DNA of 64,000 nt from Cristatella mucedo (Eukaryota; Bryozoa; Phylactolaemata; Cristatellidae), in the NCBI GenBank assembly GCA_009760855.2, contig WPIO01000233.1, positions 170,212-234,211 on the forward strand, in the 5' to 3' direction. The notes beneath the pieces were generated by a model. That model worked only from the letters and a program-made list of their open reading frames with translations, had not been told where the DNA came from and did not search any database. This document shows, one piece after another, positions 11,444 to 22,808 of the stretch (its first letter is position 1; each line of letters opens with the position of its first letter). Position numbers and translations under genes: made by a program.

Positions 11444-12630
11444 GTATGGTATATTTGTTTTAGTAGGCTTCATTTCGGAAATTTTTTTTATTCGAGTTTA
11501 CAGTCGGACTTATGTGCAGAGGCGTAGTACTAAGGCAATAATGAAACCTCTTAAGATTAGCTCTCCTGCCATTTGGGCTATTGTTGATTGAATATTGGCA
11601 GATAAAATAGTCCAAAATATCAGCTCTTCCAACTTGTGGTCGATTTCTGAGCTACTATATTGGTTCAGTCCGTTTAGTTTAAGTTTGATCCGAGCGAAGT
11701 GTTAATGTCGTTATTCTGAGAAAAGGGCATATCCAGGTGCCAAATACTTTTTTAATAGTTGTAGCATAGGTAAGCTAAAAAATAATAGTTTTATTAAGAC
11801 AATATTAGGTTTAGATATGGCTACGGATAAAAAGATCTGTGGATGCCAAAAATGAAGATGCCTTAGATCAAATACTCAAATGCAAAGTTTCAGGTTGTTC
11901 TTATTTTGACCTAATGGGCCTGCCATTGCTTGACTCCTTCATACCTTGCTGTATTTATGTAACTGTTTCAGTGTCCTCGTACCTATAGGGTGTCCATAGA
12001 CGAAAACTTTGAGGCACCATTCAAATGCTTTAAAATCATTGGCAGCTGAGATTTTGGCTCAGCCGATAACATTCTTCCCAACTAACCCTCACAATTCTTA
12101 CTACATGACATAGACATATTTACTCTCCTTTCCCTGAATGCAAAACACACATTCAGTCTAGCTTTCACGAGTTCGCTATATTAATGAGCTTCTCTGTTTG
12201 CCATGCTGAGACTTTCTGGCAAACAACGACCACCGGCACTGATATCCCTTGCTACGTTGGGACCTGAGACAGTTCAACAAGTTATTATTATATTATGATG
12301 TGCATTGAAAGGCTCTTCAGAATGGATCCGGTTATGACTTGTGCCACATGCTTCTGAGAGATCTATAAAAAGCAGCAGTAACGATTTACCCTGATCCAGA
12401 TAGTTACGATGGTCGAGCTTAGCCCTTAGTGGAAGGAACACAAAAGCCCAAATGTCCGTGCAGCAATTGTCTATGATGTAAAGGCCGACTGTCACCAAAA
12501 TAAGAGTGGAGGCCCCTCAGACTGGTTTTGCAATGCTTTTCTCTGTCAGGTAGTCCATGAGCTCTTGCTTGACTGACATTCCCACTTACCTATTTGCCAG
12601 CAGCCATGATTGTTGCACATAATTTCTTAG
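11444..12630. other. Unique intron-like stretch
   Basis: Sequence between the module array and the next LRR exon. I see no exon with convincing splice sites, no LINE or SINE signature and no RNA gene. The short open frames at 11367-11591 and 12274-12498 resemble nothing and cross the array edge or lie in AT-rich sequence. Confidence 0.6.
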
Positions 12631-12735
12631 TTGGAGATCTTATGGGCTTCAAACAACCGGTTGGGATCTTACCCTGATGTAACTTTGCATATGAAGAATC
12701 TTCGATACCTTAACCTTTCGAACCAGCACTACATG
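12631..12735 (+). CDS. Leucine-rich-repeat exon of the Roco gene (single copy)
   Basis: A 105-bp exon, 35 codons, phase 0 at both ends, between acceptor ATTTCTTAG and donor GTAAGT. The frame is closed just upstream, because the acceptor TAG is itself an in-frame stop, so the exon fits exactly. It encodes one and a half LRRs starting LEILWASNNRLGSYPDV and ending LRYLNLSNQHYM. It joins in phase with the previous LRR exons, and also with the Roc-COR exon at 22809, which begins DENANRNMISELPEEV. The joined repeat would be a little longer than usual, so another exon could lie in the 10-kb intron, though I found none. Confidence 0.78.
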
Positions 12736-14258
12736 GTAAGTGTGCTTTGTGCCTTATGTTCCTTCTATCGTCATTTGCGGGTCCAATAAATGGAAACGGA
12801 ACAGTTACATGGTAGAGCAGCGGTTTTTCATTCTGTCTCTGTATGCTAGTGTGCGTTGGTTAACACTATTATTAATAATATAAATACATCGAAGGCAACA
12901 ATTGAGCAAGAAACTTCAAGAACAATCCTTTCATCTTTTGCTTGCATATTTTCAAAATTACTTGACTAAGTACTTGTAAACAGATTCAATTCTTTGTATT
13001 CAGTCTAAAAATGTATCGTTCTAATTATAATCGATATGATTGCTAATATCGGAAACCATATATCCTACTGTTACTGTGGGGTTCTTGTGCCGCTACCTCT
13101 CGCGTGGGTACTATTCCTGTTTCGGAATGCCAGCTGTTGCAGAAACCATCCACAAGCTTGGGGGTCTGTAATTCCTACCAGTCGCCATAAAGCCCCACAA
13201 GCTTGACTTTGACGTTTTGGGCTTCTTTTCACATTAAAGTTTGACCGATCCTACCAATCTCCTTGTCTTGGGCACGGGCACGTCACAAAGAAGTTTCCGG
13301 CTCCAGTTTTTTAAATGGTTTTTATTGCAAGCTGGCGATAAACGCAGAGAAGTAACAGTTACCAGGTAGCACTAATGACAAGCTTTTAGAATAAATGGCA
13401 TAGGGTAAACAAAGCTGTATGCACACGAGTGTGAACAGCCGCAAAACTACTGCAACGGGAACGTTCAAACTAAAATATCTCGGTATGAACACCAATTAAT
13501 TTTCCTTAAGTTCAAATATACACGTTTCCCGGTCGAGATCGGAATATATACTGTACGAGTTTAATTTGTTTCGTGCCGGAGATCCTAACTCCAAAATTTC
13601 GTCTTAAATTATTGTTCCCGATCAAAATAAACTTAAATTTAAATAATCATAATAATTTACTCAAATAATCAGCTCCATACGTCCGGTATACTGTGACTTC
13701 GGTCACAAGCTTTAAATTACTAAATTTACAAATAAATAAATAATAATATTTAAAAAGCGACACGATAGATCTTCTTGCAAAAAACTAGTCGTATCAATCC
13801 AAACGTACAGGAGCAACTTGGTGATCAGATAACTTGACGATGCTAATGGACTTTTAGGAGAAAGGCTGAAATGAATATCTGAATCTAATTAACTGAATTT
13901 TGCCTTTTTTGCCATTCTTTCCTAACTTTCAGTTTAATGGCTGGGCATTTATGGGAACAAGCCACTATTGTTATCAGTTGTGCCACAAACTCTAACAGGA
14001 TGATATAGTTTAAACGGACTTCGGTAAATACTTAGTTGTTCCTGCCGTCGTCGGATTTGACACTGAAATCTGGCAATCTTTAGAGTCCAAGCACCATGAG
14101 GGCTTACTTGAGTGTGACTGAGAGCGACCTAATAGGCCGGAGATTGGCCTCACACCCGGGTTATAGGTCAGTGGGGGTCAACTTTGTCAAGTCGCTCGGA
14201 AGGTTGAAGTGCAGTGCAGCTTGCACTGTTGGCAAACGAAGTCACTGACCTACCTACA
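12736..14258. other. Intron stretch, nothing recognised
   Basis: Start of the long intron after the LRR exon. No open exon, RNA gene or recognisable repeat is evident; 13480-13750 is notably AT-rich. Confidence 0.55.
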
Positions 14259-15829
14259 ATTTATAATAATAATAATAATAATGCACTTAATAAAGCACCT
14301 TCCGAGAACTTTATCTCTCTCCACGTGCTTTACATTTGCTGCAAAGGGAAATGCACTTGAAATGATGAGTAAAATCATGCTTGATAAACAAACAAAATTA
14401 ATAACATGGTTAGGGGTGACATGCACAGGGTCAGCATGCACATGTGGTTAGTGGCAGCATGCACAGTGTCAGCACACATAAGCACATGAAGGACGAATCA
14501 AAGGGAACCGTTAAATGGTGTCCTAAATAGGTGTGTTTTTAAGTTGTTTTTAAATGTGGTCAGGTCAGGGAATGTTCTGACGTTGGTCGGGAGAGAGTTC
14601 CTGGCTTTGGGAGCATTCCAACTAAATGCACGGTCTCCCAAGGATTTGAGGATTGTACGGGATATTTGTAGACTGTTGGATTCCGAAAAGCGTGTGGTAC
14701 GATGCTTGGCCTGATGGGGGAGTATATCTGAGAGATAGGCTGGAGCCAAAGAATGAAGTGACCTAAAAGTAAGCTACAAAACCTTGAAGTCGATCTTGAC
14801 TGCTAGCCAGTGCAGGTCGGTGAGAAGTAGAGTAATGTGGCAGCAGTGACGCTCACGACAGACAAGCCAAGCAGCAGATTTTTGCACCAGCTGCAATCGC
14901 CTGATCGCACATGCTGGCAGGCCAGTAAGCAGTGAGTTGCAATAGTCGATACGGGATGTCACGAATGCAAGGACCAACTTAGATGTGGTATCCTTATCTA
15001 CACAAGCACAAATTTTAGCAACATTATGAAGCTGAAAATAGGCAATTTTGACTGTGGAGCTGATATGGTCGTCTCACGAGAGGTTGCTTTGGAATATGAC
15101 ACCTAGATTTCGAGCTTATTCAACTGAAGATATGCTGACAGGGCCAGTTTCCAGCTTCTGCCTTTCCAATTTCGGAATCAAACTGGGTTTGCCCATAACT
15201 AGTAAGTTAGTTATATCATCGTTTAATTCTAGAAATTTTGCTGCCATCCATGTGCAGTTGTTATCAATACCTGCAGCAAGTGAGTTGAGAGAATGTGAGG
15301 TGCTTGAAGGCTGGGAGGGATGAAAGAAAAGGTACAACTGAGTGTCATCTGCATAGAAGTGAAAACCTAGATTGTGCTTGCCAATCACATCAACAAGAGG
15401 GAGAGTATAAACCGTGCAAAGAACCAGACCTAGCACGGAGCCCTGAGGTAATCCATATTTTAGAGGTACTTCAGATGATTTTTGTCCATTCACGTCAGTA
15501 CTCTGGAATCTCCCACTGAGATTGGACCTGAACCACTGCAGTGCAGTACCAGTGATGCCCAGGCGATATGAGAGGCGCTCTAGAAGAAGTTTGTGATTGA
15601 TGGAATCAAAAGCTGCCGAAAGATCAAGCAACACAAGCAGAGACACTCTACCCATGTCTGCATTCCTAAGTAGGTCGTTGTATACCCTAAGCAATGCTGA
15701 CTCTGTGGAGTGATTAGCTCTAAAGCCAGACTGGAACTTACTAGCAAGGTGTAAGGCTTTGATATATGGGTTTAGCTGGTCTGCCCCGACCCGTTTCAGT
15801 GTGTTTGATAGGAATGGTAGAAGGGATCT
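14259..15829 (-). mobile_element. L2/CR1-type LINE, 5'-truncated, with RT core
   Basis: The longest LINE copy in the window. Reading leftward it has a region similar to FQSGFRANHSTESALL, the RT core in the frame 15116-15694 (LLDLSAAFDSINH, then GLPQGSVLG, then the catalytic FYADDTQLYL), the C-terminal region (14774-14977 and 14498-14749), the 3' UTR and a (TAA)n tail at 14263-14281. Frameshifts split it into several frames, so it is dead. It is truncated where gypsy-derived sequence begins at about 15830. The family assignment rests on the HITPLLxDLHWLPVK and APAYLSDILPH motifs typical of L2 LINEs. Confidence 0.9.
15116..15694 (-). pseudogene. LINE reverse-transcriptase core fragment
   Basis: A frame of 192 codons with RT motifs in order: DLSAAFDSINHKLLLERL (motif A), LPQGSVLGLVL (motif B), and FHFYADDTQLYLFF with the YADD catalytic pair (motif C). 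The start methionine only marks where the frame opens. Neither the N-terminal endonuclease nor an intact C terminus is present, so it cannot move by itself. Confidence 0.88.
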
Positions 15830-16292
15830 TCACATTGTAATAAAACTAGCAAGGTTCTTCTCTCTACGTGCAGTTCAGGGAGCTGGAGACGGACGGCATG
15901 TCAGCTCACGGCTGTGAGAGCTGAAAAAAACTGCCCGTTGGCAAAGAATCACATTACTTCCCGGCCATCTAGTAATGTTTTCACCCGTTCGGCAAGAACG
16001 GACAAGGCTGCAGAGGCATTGTGCACTCCTGCCCTGGTCAGCCTAGGGCTGGGTAACTTAATGAGTCCACAACGGTTCCTCCAATTGATATGTGATAACC
16101 TTGAATGATGTAATCCGAAACGCTGGGGGAAAGCATAAGCAGGGCCAGACGGCGTTTCCTGCAAGGGGCAATATTGTGAGATTGGGTGACTCTGATGAAA
16201 GGTATTGCTCTGAAGTAGGTGTAGGATATGTTCTTGGTGCAGCCGACAGAGATTCTGGCAATACCAAAATTGTGCTTGTGGCCTGTTTTGGT

Positions 16293-16541
16293 TTAACTAT
16301 CATCGACATATGTGGGCTTCAGCAGGTCGATTGAAACATCTAGTCGGAGGCCGGTGAAGTTAACGGGAAAATGTTTTTTTTTCTGCCCATTCGAGCACAA
16401 TGTATTGGCCGTCGCAGGATGGCTAGGGTGGTCTACGAGCAGTGTCGTTATGCACAAAGACTTGGGCGAAATGCTGCAGGTCGTCCGAACGTAAGATAGG
16501 CCAGCTGAATCTGGAGGTGGTACAGTGCTAAGGCTGCTCAT
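16293..16541 (-). pseudogene. Gypsy pol C-terminal tail fragment
   Basis: A frame of 82 codons whose second half reads like the end of gypsy integrase (FPVNFTGLRLDVSIDLLKPTYVDDS resembles the family pattern ...VSIDRLKPAYVE). It lies about 430 bp downstream, in element orientation, of the integrase core, separated by a SINE insertion. Confidence 0.6.
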
Positions 16542-16674
16542 GTATTCGATTGGTGTCTTGAAAAATAGGGCGACGTCTGATCTGCAGGCCGGAGTCTCGG
16601 CTGCACTTAAGAAACCCCCAAGGCAATCACTGCTTCTCCCTATAGACTAGCTTGGCTGATGGGTGGCCGATGTT

Positions 16675-16800
16675 GCTTAGCTGGTTTGGTCGAGTGGTTA
16701 AGGTGTTCGCCCGACCTTGGTCTGGCTTTGATCGTGGGCTCGAGCCCCAAGGCATATGTGAAGCGGCTGATAGAGTTCCTTAATAGTGTACCTGAAATTC
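16675..16800 (+). mobile_element. tRNA-derived SINE (family 1)
   Basis: Contains an A-box-like GGTCGAGTGGTTAAGG and a B-box-like GGGCTCGAGCCCC about 45 bp apart, as in a tRNA head, followed by a body (GAAGCGGCTG, then GTACCTGAAATT) shared with the SINE-like segments at 28550-28690 and 55490-55640. It sits within the gypsy remnant. It is not a functional tRNA gene: no full cloverleaf can be closed by eye. Confidence 0.6.
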
Positions 16801-16972
16801 TCTTGGGGCACTTACAAAACGAGTTAGAAATGTTATATATATTTAAGACTTTTTAGGAGTGCCAATTTCGAGAAGCTGTGACTTAAGCCATGAATGTGGA
16901 CTGCAACGTGCCTGCAATGAGTGCTGCCTTGAGCTGTCGGTTCAGGTACTCTACCAAACCCTAAGCGGCCTG

Positions 16973-17266
16973 TTAGTAAGCTACAGTACGAATTTGCTGC
17001 ATTGCTGTGGATTTTATTAGTTCAAGCCACAGGAACAACTCGAATCGTCCTCCCTGGTCAGAAGTCAGCCTCTCAGAAATGCCGTAGCTTGATATACAAC
17101 CGTCGACAAATGCTTGGGTGACGGTGGAAGCATATATGGCGGCCAGCCAGAGAAAATGCATGAGGCCAGCCAGTGAAACGGTCGACCACCGTAGGTCGAT
17201 ATTGAAGTGCCATCGTTGTGAGACAGTGAGCCGACGAGGTGTTCGTGAACGTGATTGAATTAACAC
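16973..17266 (-). pseudogene. Gypsy integrase core fragment
   Basis: The frame shows AAIYASTVTQAFVDGCISSYG, then ERLTSDQGGRFE with the second catalytic Asp of the DDE triad in a TSDQG context (families usually have TTDRG), then IRTVAY. Upstream, in other frames, is an FNHVHEHLVGSL segment that matches the usual core start with the first Asp replaced. It is frameshifted and inactive. Confidence 0.75.
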
Positions 17267-17560
17267 AACTTGGGGGAAACTGCCGGTCAGGTGTTGAAGT
17301 ATGCCGAGGGCAACGTCATTCGATGCAGGTTCGGGCTAAAAAGCAAATGTCTGAATTCTTATATGCCACATATATGATGCGATCTGACGCAGTGTATCTC
17401 CTATTCCGAGATGTGGAAGTTCGTGCATTTTGTCGAAGATTCGTCGACAGAAAGCGGCCGGCACGTATGTGAGCGATTGTGGCGAGTAGAGCAGTCACAT
17501 AAAATGGCTCCCTGCGAGTTCGGTATTGGGACTGGTTGAAGGTGTAGGGTAGTTTGTGAA

Positions 17561-18414
17561 GAGAAGATTTAAGGCTCTTGCCCGAGCTGAGAGCTAGGGA
17601 TACTGCTCCAAAGGGAGCAGGAGCGTTAGCCGCCCCATTCTAAAACTCAACCCCTGCCATTGTTTACGTTAGTGCATATGACCAGCTTCATCAAAGTTAT
17701 GGATTGCAAAATTTAGGTGAATGGTCTATGTCTCTGGTGATTTTCCCTGATTGGAGGAGCTATCCCCCAGAGCCAGGAGGCTGCTTTTTCTACCAGTGTG
17801 TTATAGACATTTTCGAAGTAAGGGAAGGCCCAGCAAAACTGCCAATTATCTTTATAGCAGAGCCTACTTTCACTCAGGCTTGAAGGTTTTTTACCATATA
17901 TTTACATCCAGAACGGGTTACTGGTTATTTCACTGCAACAGAGTAGTTTAGTTTAAAGTTTTTTGTTTGTGCCATAGTTGACCGGCCTCTCCTCACCTGC
18001 AAGTCCTGCAAACACCTTTTTAAGCGCCCCATACAGCTGGGCCTATTCTTTCGGCAATTTCTTAAATTGCACTCCGAGCTAACTTTAATGAACAGGTTTC
18101 CAAAAATGTGACTACATATACGAGCCACTTAGCTAGCTCGACGCCTCTCTCGGTGAGCCTTCACTCCGAGTGTAGCAGCCAGCTAAGTCATACCCGACTT
18201 GGCAATGGTCCAGCAGCATTCCTTCTCACGGGCCAAACTGATGCTTCGTGCCGAAATAGCCTGCAATCAGATATTCCCCAAACCGCGTATACGCATGACT
18301 ATTTAGAAAAAACAGAACATTCAAAGAGACTTGTATTCTCGGAACTTAAATCATCAACATTTATCCTACTCAGGTTGACGTTTCCGGATAATAGCAATAA
18401 TGCATTCGTATAAC
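17561..18414. other. Intron stretch, nothing recognised
   Basis: Between the gypsy remnant and the next LINE. No splice-bounded exon, RNA gene or known repeat was seen. The open frame at 18108-18413 has no recognisable features. Confidence 0.5.
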
Positions 18415-19560
18415 GACCTCTGAAAACTTACTCTCAATCTAGGCACTGTACACATGCTACAAACGAAGCACGATCGCATTGTTAGTGGTAGCCTAAACAA
18501 CTTCAACGAGGTTAGTCCGGTTAAAGGAGACATGCCAAGGGTTAGAATGCAAAATTAAGAAATCGCATCATGCACAATGTCAGCTTGCGTAAAAAAGCCA
18601 AGGACGAATCACAAATATTAACCTAATGCTGTGAATTATTGTGGTTTTCAAGCTTTTTAAATTTTTGTCAGGTCGATTACTTTGTATAACCGTCAGTCAA
18701 TATTCAGTTCGTGTTTTGGAAACATAGAAAGTATGAGAAATGTTTTGTCAGAGGGGTTAATTCGGAAAATCCGGTGGTACGATGCAAAGTATCGGTAGTT
18801 CCGAGGTATGGCAGTAGTTCCGATAGGCGGGCTGTAGCCAGATAATGAAGTGATCCTAAAGTGACGGACCCATCCTTGAAACATAGGCACTTCTAAATTG
18901 CAAATCTGTGATCGGTGGCCAAAGGGGGCGTGATTTGCAACTGCGAAAGTCTTGACAACAGACAAGCCGATGTGCTGAGTTCGGCTGTAGCCGTAAGTAC
19001 CTGATTTTTCACAGCTCAATATACTGGCAAGCTGATAGTGGCGGAATTTGAAGCTGGATGTTACAAATGGATTGAAACAGTTAGATGTAGCATTCTTCTT
19101 TAGCCTGGCATGACTCCTGTCACCTATTTATTATGTTAAAATTAGGCAGACTAAAACTCGGACTCTACTTTGCTGCAATGTATATTTCTATTGCTAGGTT
19201 ACTTTAGACTAAACACTTGGATTTCGTGCAGCCGTAACATGAGATATGCTGGTGGAGTCGATTTAGAACATTAAGTAGTTTGGTTTCTGAGTACAATTTC
19301 TTGGTTTATTGCTACTGGCTAGTAAGTCGGTTTACAGTTATTTGATTTTAAAATATTTTCTTTAATCTGTGTGTATCTGTCATCAATACATGCAGAGATG
19401 GAGCTGGGATTGTTCATCAACCTGCAGTGCTGTACAGGATCAAAACGAAAATACAACTGACAGACATCTGCATTGAAGTGGAAGCCTACATTATGTTTGG
19501 TGGTCACATCTGCTGCAAGGAGAGTGTTGGCCTTGAAATGAAGCATACCAAGCACGGAGT
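18415..19560 (-). mobile_element. L2/CR1-type LINE, old diverged copy
   Basis: The 3' UTR pattern (CTCAATCTAGGCACT, GACATGCCAAGGGTTAG, a GGACGAATCACA-like segment) and a minus frame at 19319-19555 with TTKHNVGFHFNADVCQLYFRF, a degenerate form of the KHNLGFHFYADDTQLYL catalytic segment (ADD is now ADV). Many indels; clearly older than the 53.75-kb copy. Confidence 0.75.
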
Positions 19561-19599
19561 CATTATTCCAGTAGTAGCCATTATTCCATTATTACAGAG

Positions 19600-20110
19600 T
19601 CCACATTTCACTAATTACAATACATTTATGTGCAACCTTCAGAAAACAAAATGCCAATCTGAGAACTTTACAGATGCTGTATGGAATGTACTAACCAAGT
19701 CATTTGTGGTAACATCCTCAAAACGCAGTCATAGTGTACACAGCTATATGCTCAAGTCAAACGAATCATAAAGACCCACCAAGTCCTGCAATAAGCAGGT
19801 GCATTTTAAGCTTATTTTAAAACGTCGTCATGTCAATGGAAGTTGTGGTGTGCATCGGTAGTGAGTTCGAAGCTTTGGGAGCATAACCACTACTATTAAT
19901 GCTCTATATTCCCTTACTGAGATACTGTGAAATGATCCATAACCATCGCTAATGTTATTAGCAATCGCTACCTGCAAGCATAATATTTTAGAGGCTGGCA
20001 CGAGTGGAGGAAGTAGTTACAAAAAAAAGATCTCGAATGTCACAAATGTATGATATATTTTACACTTGTCAAAAAAGTCCTAATTCATAAGGAAAATAGT
20101 GATGCTTTGA
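19600..20110 (-). mobile_element. LINE 3' fragment, second subfamily
   Basis: Shares GAATCA..CACCAA.TCCTGCAA, then AGGTGC.TTTTAAGC, AAA.GTCGTCATGTC and a GTGAGTTC.A.GCTTTGG segment with 62810-63560, and more weakly with the main L2 family. It appears to be a separate L2 subfamily; only its 3' part is present. Confidence 0.6.
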
Positions 20111-20897
20111 GTTCGCAGGATTTGTTAATATGCCTATTTGCGAAATGAAGATTTGGAACAGGAAACCCAAAGTTTTTGCGAACGTACGTAGCAATATTCT
20201 GGCCTTGCCCTGTCCCTGGATTAAATTCTCAAGTTTCCTAGAGACTGCTATTTTTGTCCTTAATAAATTGGCTAGCTTATCGCCTTCATATCATTTGCTT
20301 AAAGTTCTAACCCTGCCCCTCCATTCAAATGGGGCCTTTACACACTCACGTTGTTTTAAAAGCGTTTTGTATAATTAAATTTAGGAAGTGATCACAGAGC
20401 GTTTGCAACGACCTTATTTATGTAAACATTTAAATTTGATGTATATTAAAATCCCCAGCATACGAGCAAAAGTAAATTTTGTTACAGCACAAACCCTGAA
20501 CTGTTCCGTTAGTGATCGAACTCCATGAATTATTATATGAACGATCAGTGGTCACATATTTGCTAGTAGTCTCGTGGTCCGGCAGAAGTTGAATGCTCGT
20601 CACTCCAGAATATTAGAGCTCAAGAACTATTGTGTGACAGAACTAGCTACAGCCCAAGATATTGGTCAATTCAGCTTGTAACCTGTTTATGACTGTGCAA
20701 GTTAAGATAAGATAATCATTGCCCTATCAAATGAATCAGCCGAAGACTGTTCATCTGAGCATCATTGATCTTGTTACTCTTCCATTAAAATGGCAACTGC
20801 TTTAGAAGATTCAAAGGCTTAGTAAATGTATGCATTTTAGAAAGATTCTATTGTGCCACACTGTAAGACTTCTCTCAGATCTGTACCGTATCCGTAC
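20111..20897. other. Intron stretch, nothing recognised
   Basis: No supported exon or repeat. An 82-codon open frame (20130-20378) has no known motif and no flanking splice pair that I trust. Confidence 0.5.
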
Positions 20898-21593
20898 TAA
20901 GCAGGGTTCTAGGACAATTAGGCTCAGGACAATTTGGAGCAGACAATTCGTCATGGATAATTCGGAGCAGACATTTTGGAGCGGATATTTTGGAGTGGAC
21001 AATTCAAAGCGGAAAATTCGGAAAAGGGTATTTAAAATATATCATTTTGAAATTTAAACGATTTTTTTTATTAATCATGTTTAATAGAACTATAATACCG
21101 TACAAAGTAAAGTTTATTTAGCTTACTACAAAAAAGTCATAGCAAATACCAGCAACTCTTGCACAAAATCACATTTGAAAAAACTACAACTATCGAAATA
21201 ACTAACTACAATCCATAATTTCTCACAGACTATAATGCTGGACTTGCAAGTTTAAAGTTCCAAAGGTGTCTGTCCACTGACCTGTTCAGTCATGCTTATA
21301 TACACTGATCCCCCTAGCAACTATGTACTCACTTATTGTGTAATTAAATGTCTTAGTTAATTGAAAGCGTGTAGGTTTCAAAACTATGTACTTACTAAGT
21401 AAAAGCGTGTTTATACTGCTTTTTACATATAAAATAAATACATTGCAAATTGTCTGCTCAGAATTGTCTGCTCCGAATTACCTGTTTTTTGGTCCCGAAT
21501 CGTCCGCTCCAAATTGTCCGGTGCCGAATCATCCGCTCCGATTTGTCCGTGACGAATTGTCTAGAACCGCATTGTCCGGTTACAATTAAGCAG
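20898..21593. mobile_element. Fold-back element with repeat-array inverted ends (family 1)
   Basis: The left end (20905-21015) is a run of degenerate words such as GGACAATTTGGAGCAGAC. The right end (21440-21586) is the reverse-complement type (GAATTGTCTGCTCCGAATT, AATCGTCCGCTCC). About 420 bp of AT-rich sequence without a gene lies between them. The 7-bp direct repeat TAAGCAG flanks the element (20898-20904 and 21587-21593) and fits a target-site duplication. It is non-autonomous, since no transposase is seen. The superfamily is not determined. Confidence 0.65.
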
Positions 21594-22439
21594 CTTGCAA
21601 AGACGGCTATCCTATCACTTTTTTTTCTGTCCAGCCATTTCTTCAAATCTGTCTTACTAACCTAAAAGACAATTGGTTCAAGCAAAACCATTGTAATGTG
21701 CTCATATAAGTACCCGTTTTAGCAATATTTATAGGTGTATAGTCGTTACGAATTTTGAATTTCTGAAAAGAGATTATGTATTTCTAATCGCATTATTTTC
21801 GTAGTTATGGTTTTGAAAGACTGTACAAAACTATCAAAATGCAATTTTTAAATTTTTAGGGCCATCTGGGTACTGCATGACATCCCGTAGTCACAATTGA
21901 ACTAATATTACCAATTATATCAGACGAAAAAAGAGATAAAGTAGACATGTTAAATGTTGCACATATCTTTTTAGTATTCTTGTACGTTTAATTATGTACG
22001 CGCACACACACACACGCAATCACTAACCTAGAATAATTTCGTTACTTGTTCGATAATCAAGCCATGAAAACGAAGAGATGCACTTCATGGCTAAAAAGAA
22101 CAAGGTTAATGCTCCTAGTGGGATTGTCGTAATGTGGTACAGTGTTTCACTCACGTGGCTTGCCTTTTTCCAATTAAGTTCTACCAGGCAGAGGATGTGC
22201 GTCTGAATTCGGCTGTAGAAAGTCTTGACAGGCAGTCGCTGGAGCTGTCTTTTCATATTGAGGAGGAGGCTTTTAAAAGGTCCCTTCGCTCCATCAAGAA
22301 CAATCTGAAATCGAAATAGAGATATCGTGGTTAGTTTCCGTTCGCCAATCATGTCTGTACTTTCTTAATATTTGTCACGACTTGGGAGGGATGTTTAAGT
22401 TTAATGCCGTTTTCCTCCTGCCGTGTCATGTTTAGAATT
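21594..22439. other. Intron stretch, nothing recognised
   Basis: Contains a short (CA)n at 22002-22015 and no gene-like signal. Open frames at 22023-22352 (minus) and 22134-22319 (plus) show no motif. Confidence 0.5.
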
Positions 22440-22735
22440 ACAAAAATTATAGCTATTGCAATATGGTCTATTCTGCTGAGCCATTTCGTTTTTTATCCGC
22501 TAACTCACCTGCAGTAGTAATAAGCAACGTGATCAAACAGGTAGGTACTTGCCGTCAGCCTCATATTACAACAAACTAATGCAGGCTCTTGCAATTATTA
22601 ATAACCTTTAGAGGCTAAAGGCTATCTCTTTGGCAGAGTCTACTTACAGTTATGCAGGATGGGAATTCCTTAATATACCTTAGCTCAACAAATCTGCATT
22701 TCTTCTTCAATGCTTCATAATAGCGTGGATAAAAC
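22440..22735. repeat. Duplicated segment just upstream of the Roc-COR exon
   Basis: Resembles 58940-59215 along its length: GTCTATTCTGCTGAGC, CTGCAGTAGTA.TAAG, GAGGCTAAAGG.TATCT and a shared AAATCTGCAT.TC.TCTTCAATG. Similarity stops before the exon at 22809. It may be a remnant of a larger paralogous duplication or an unnamed interspersed repeat. Confidence 0.65.
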
Positions 22736-22808
22736 ATTGAGTTTTGCGATTGCTGAGCTGTCATTCCCACCATGGCTTATCCATCAGTTGAGCTCTCTTT
22801 ATTTTTAG

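Larger units (their letters stand above)
15830..17560 (-). mobile_element. Ty3/gypsy retrotransposon remnant (pol 3' end)
   Basis: Decayed minus-strand pol. From right to left: an integrase zinc-binding and linker region (17316-17498, with SDICFLARTCIE), the integrase core (16973-17266), and the extreme pol C terminus (16293-16541, ending SIDLLKPTYVDDS, typical of gypsy integrase tails). Pieces lie in different frames. A tRNA-derived SINE lies inside it at 16675-16800. I could not define LTRs; the left part 15830-16290 may hold the pol end and LTR. Confidence 0.7.

Noticed and set aside
16675-16760. A functional tRNA gene
   Set aside because: Box A and box B are present but the acceptor stem and anticodon arm do not close, and the body is shared with other SINE copies.
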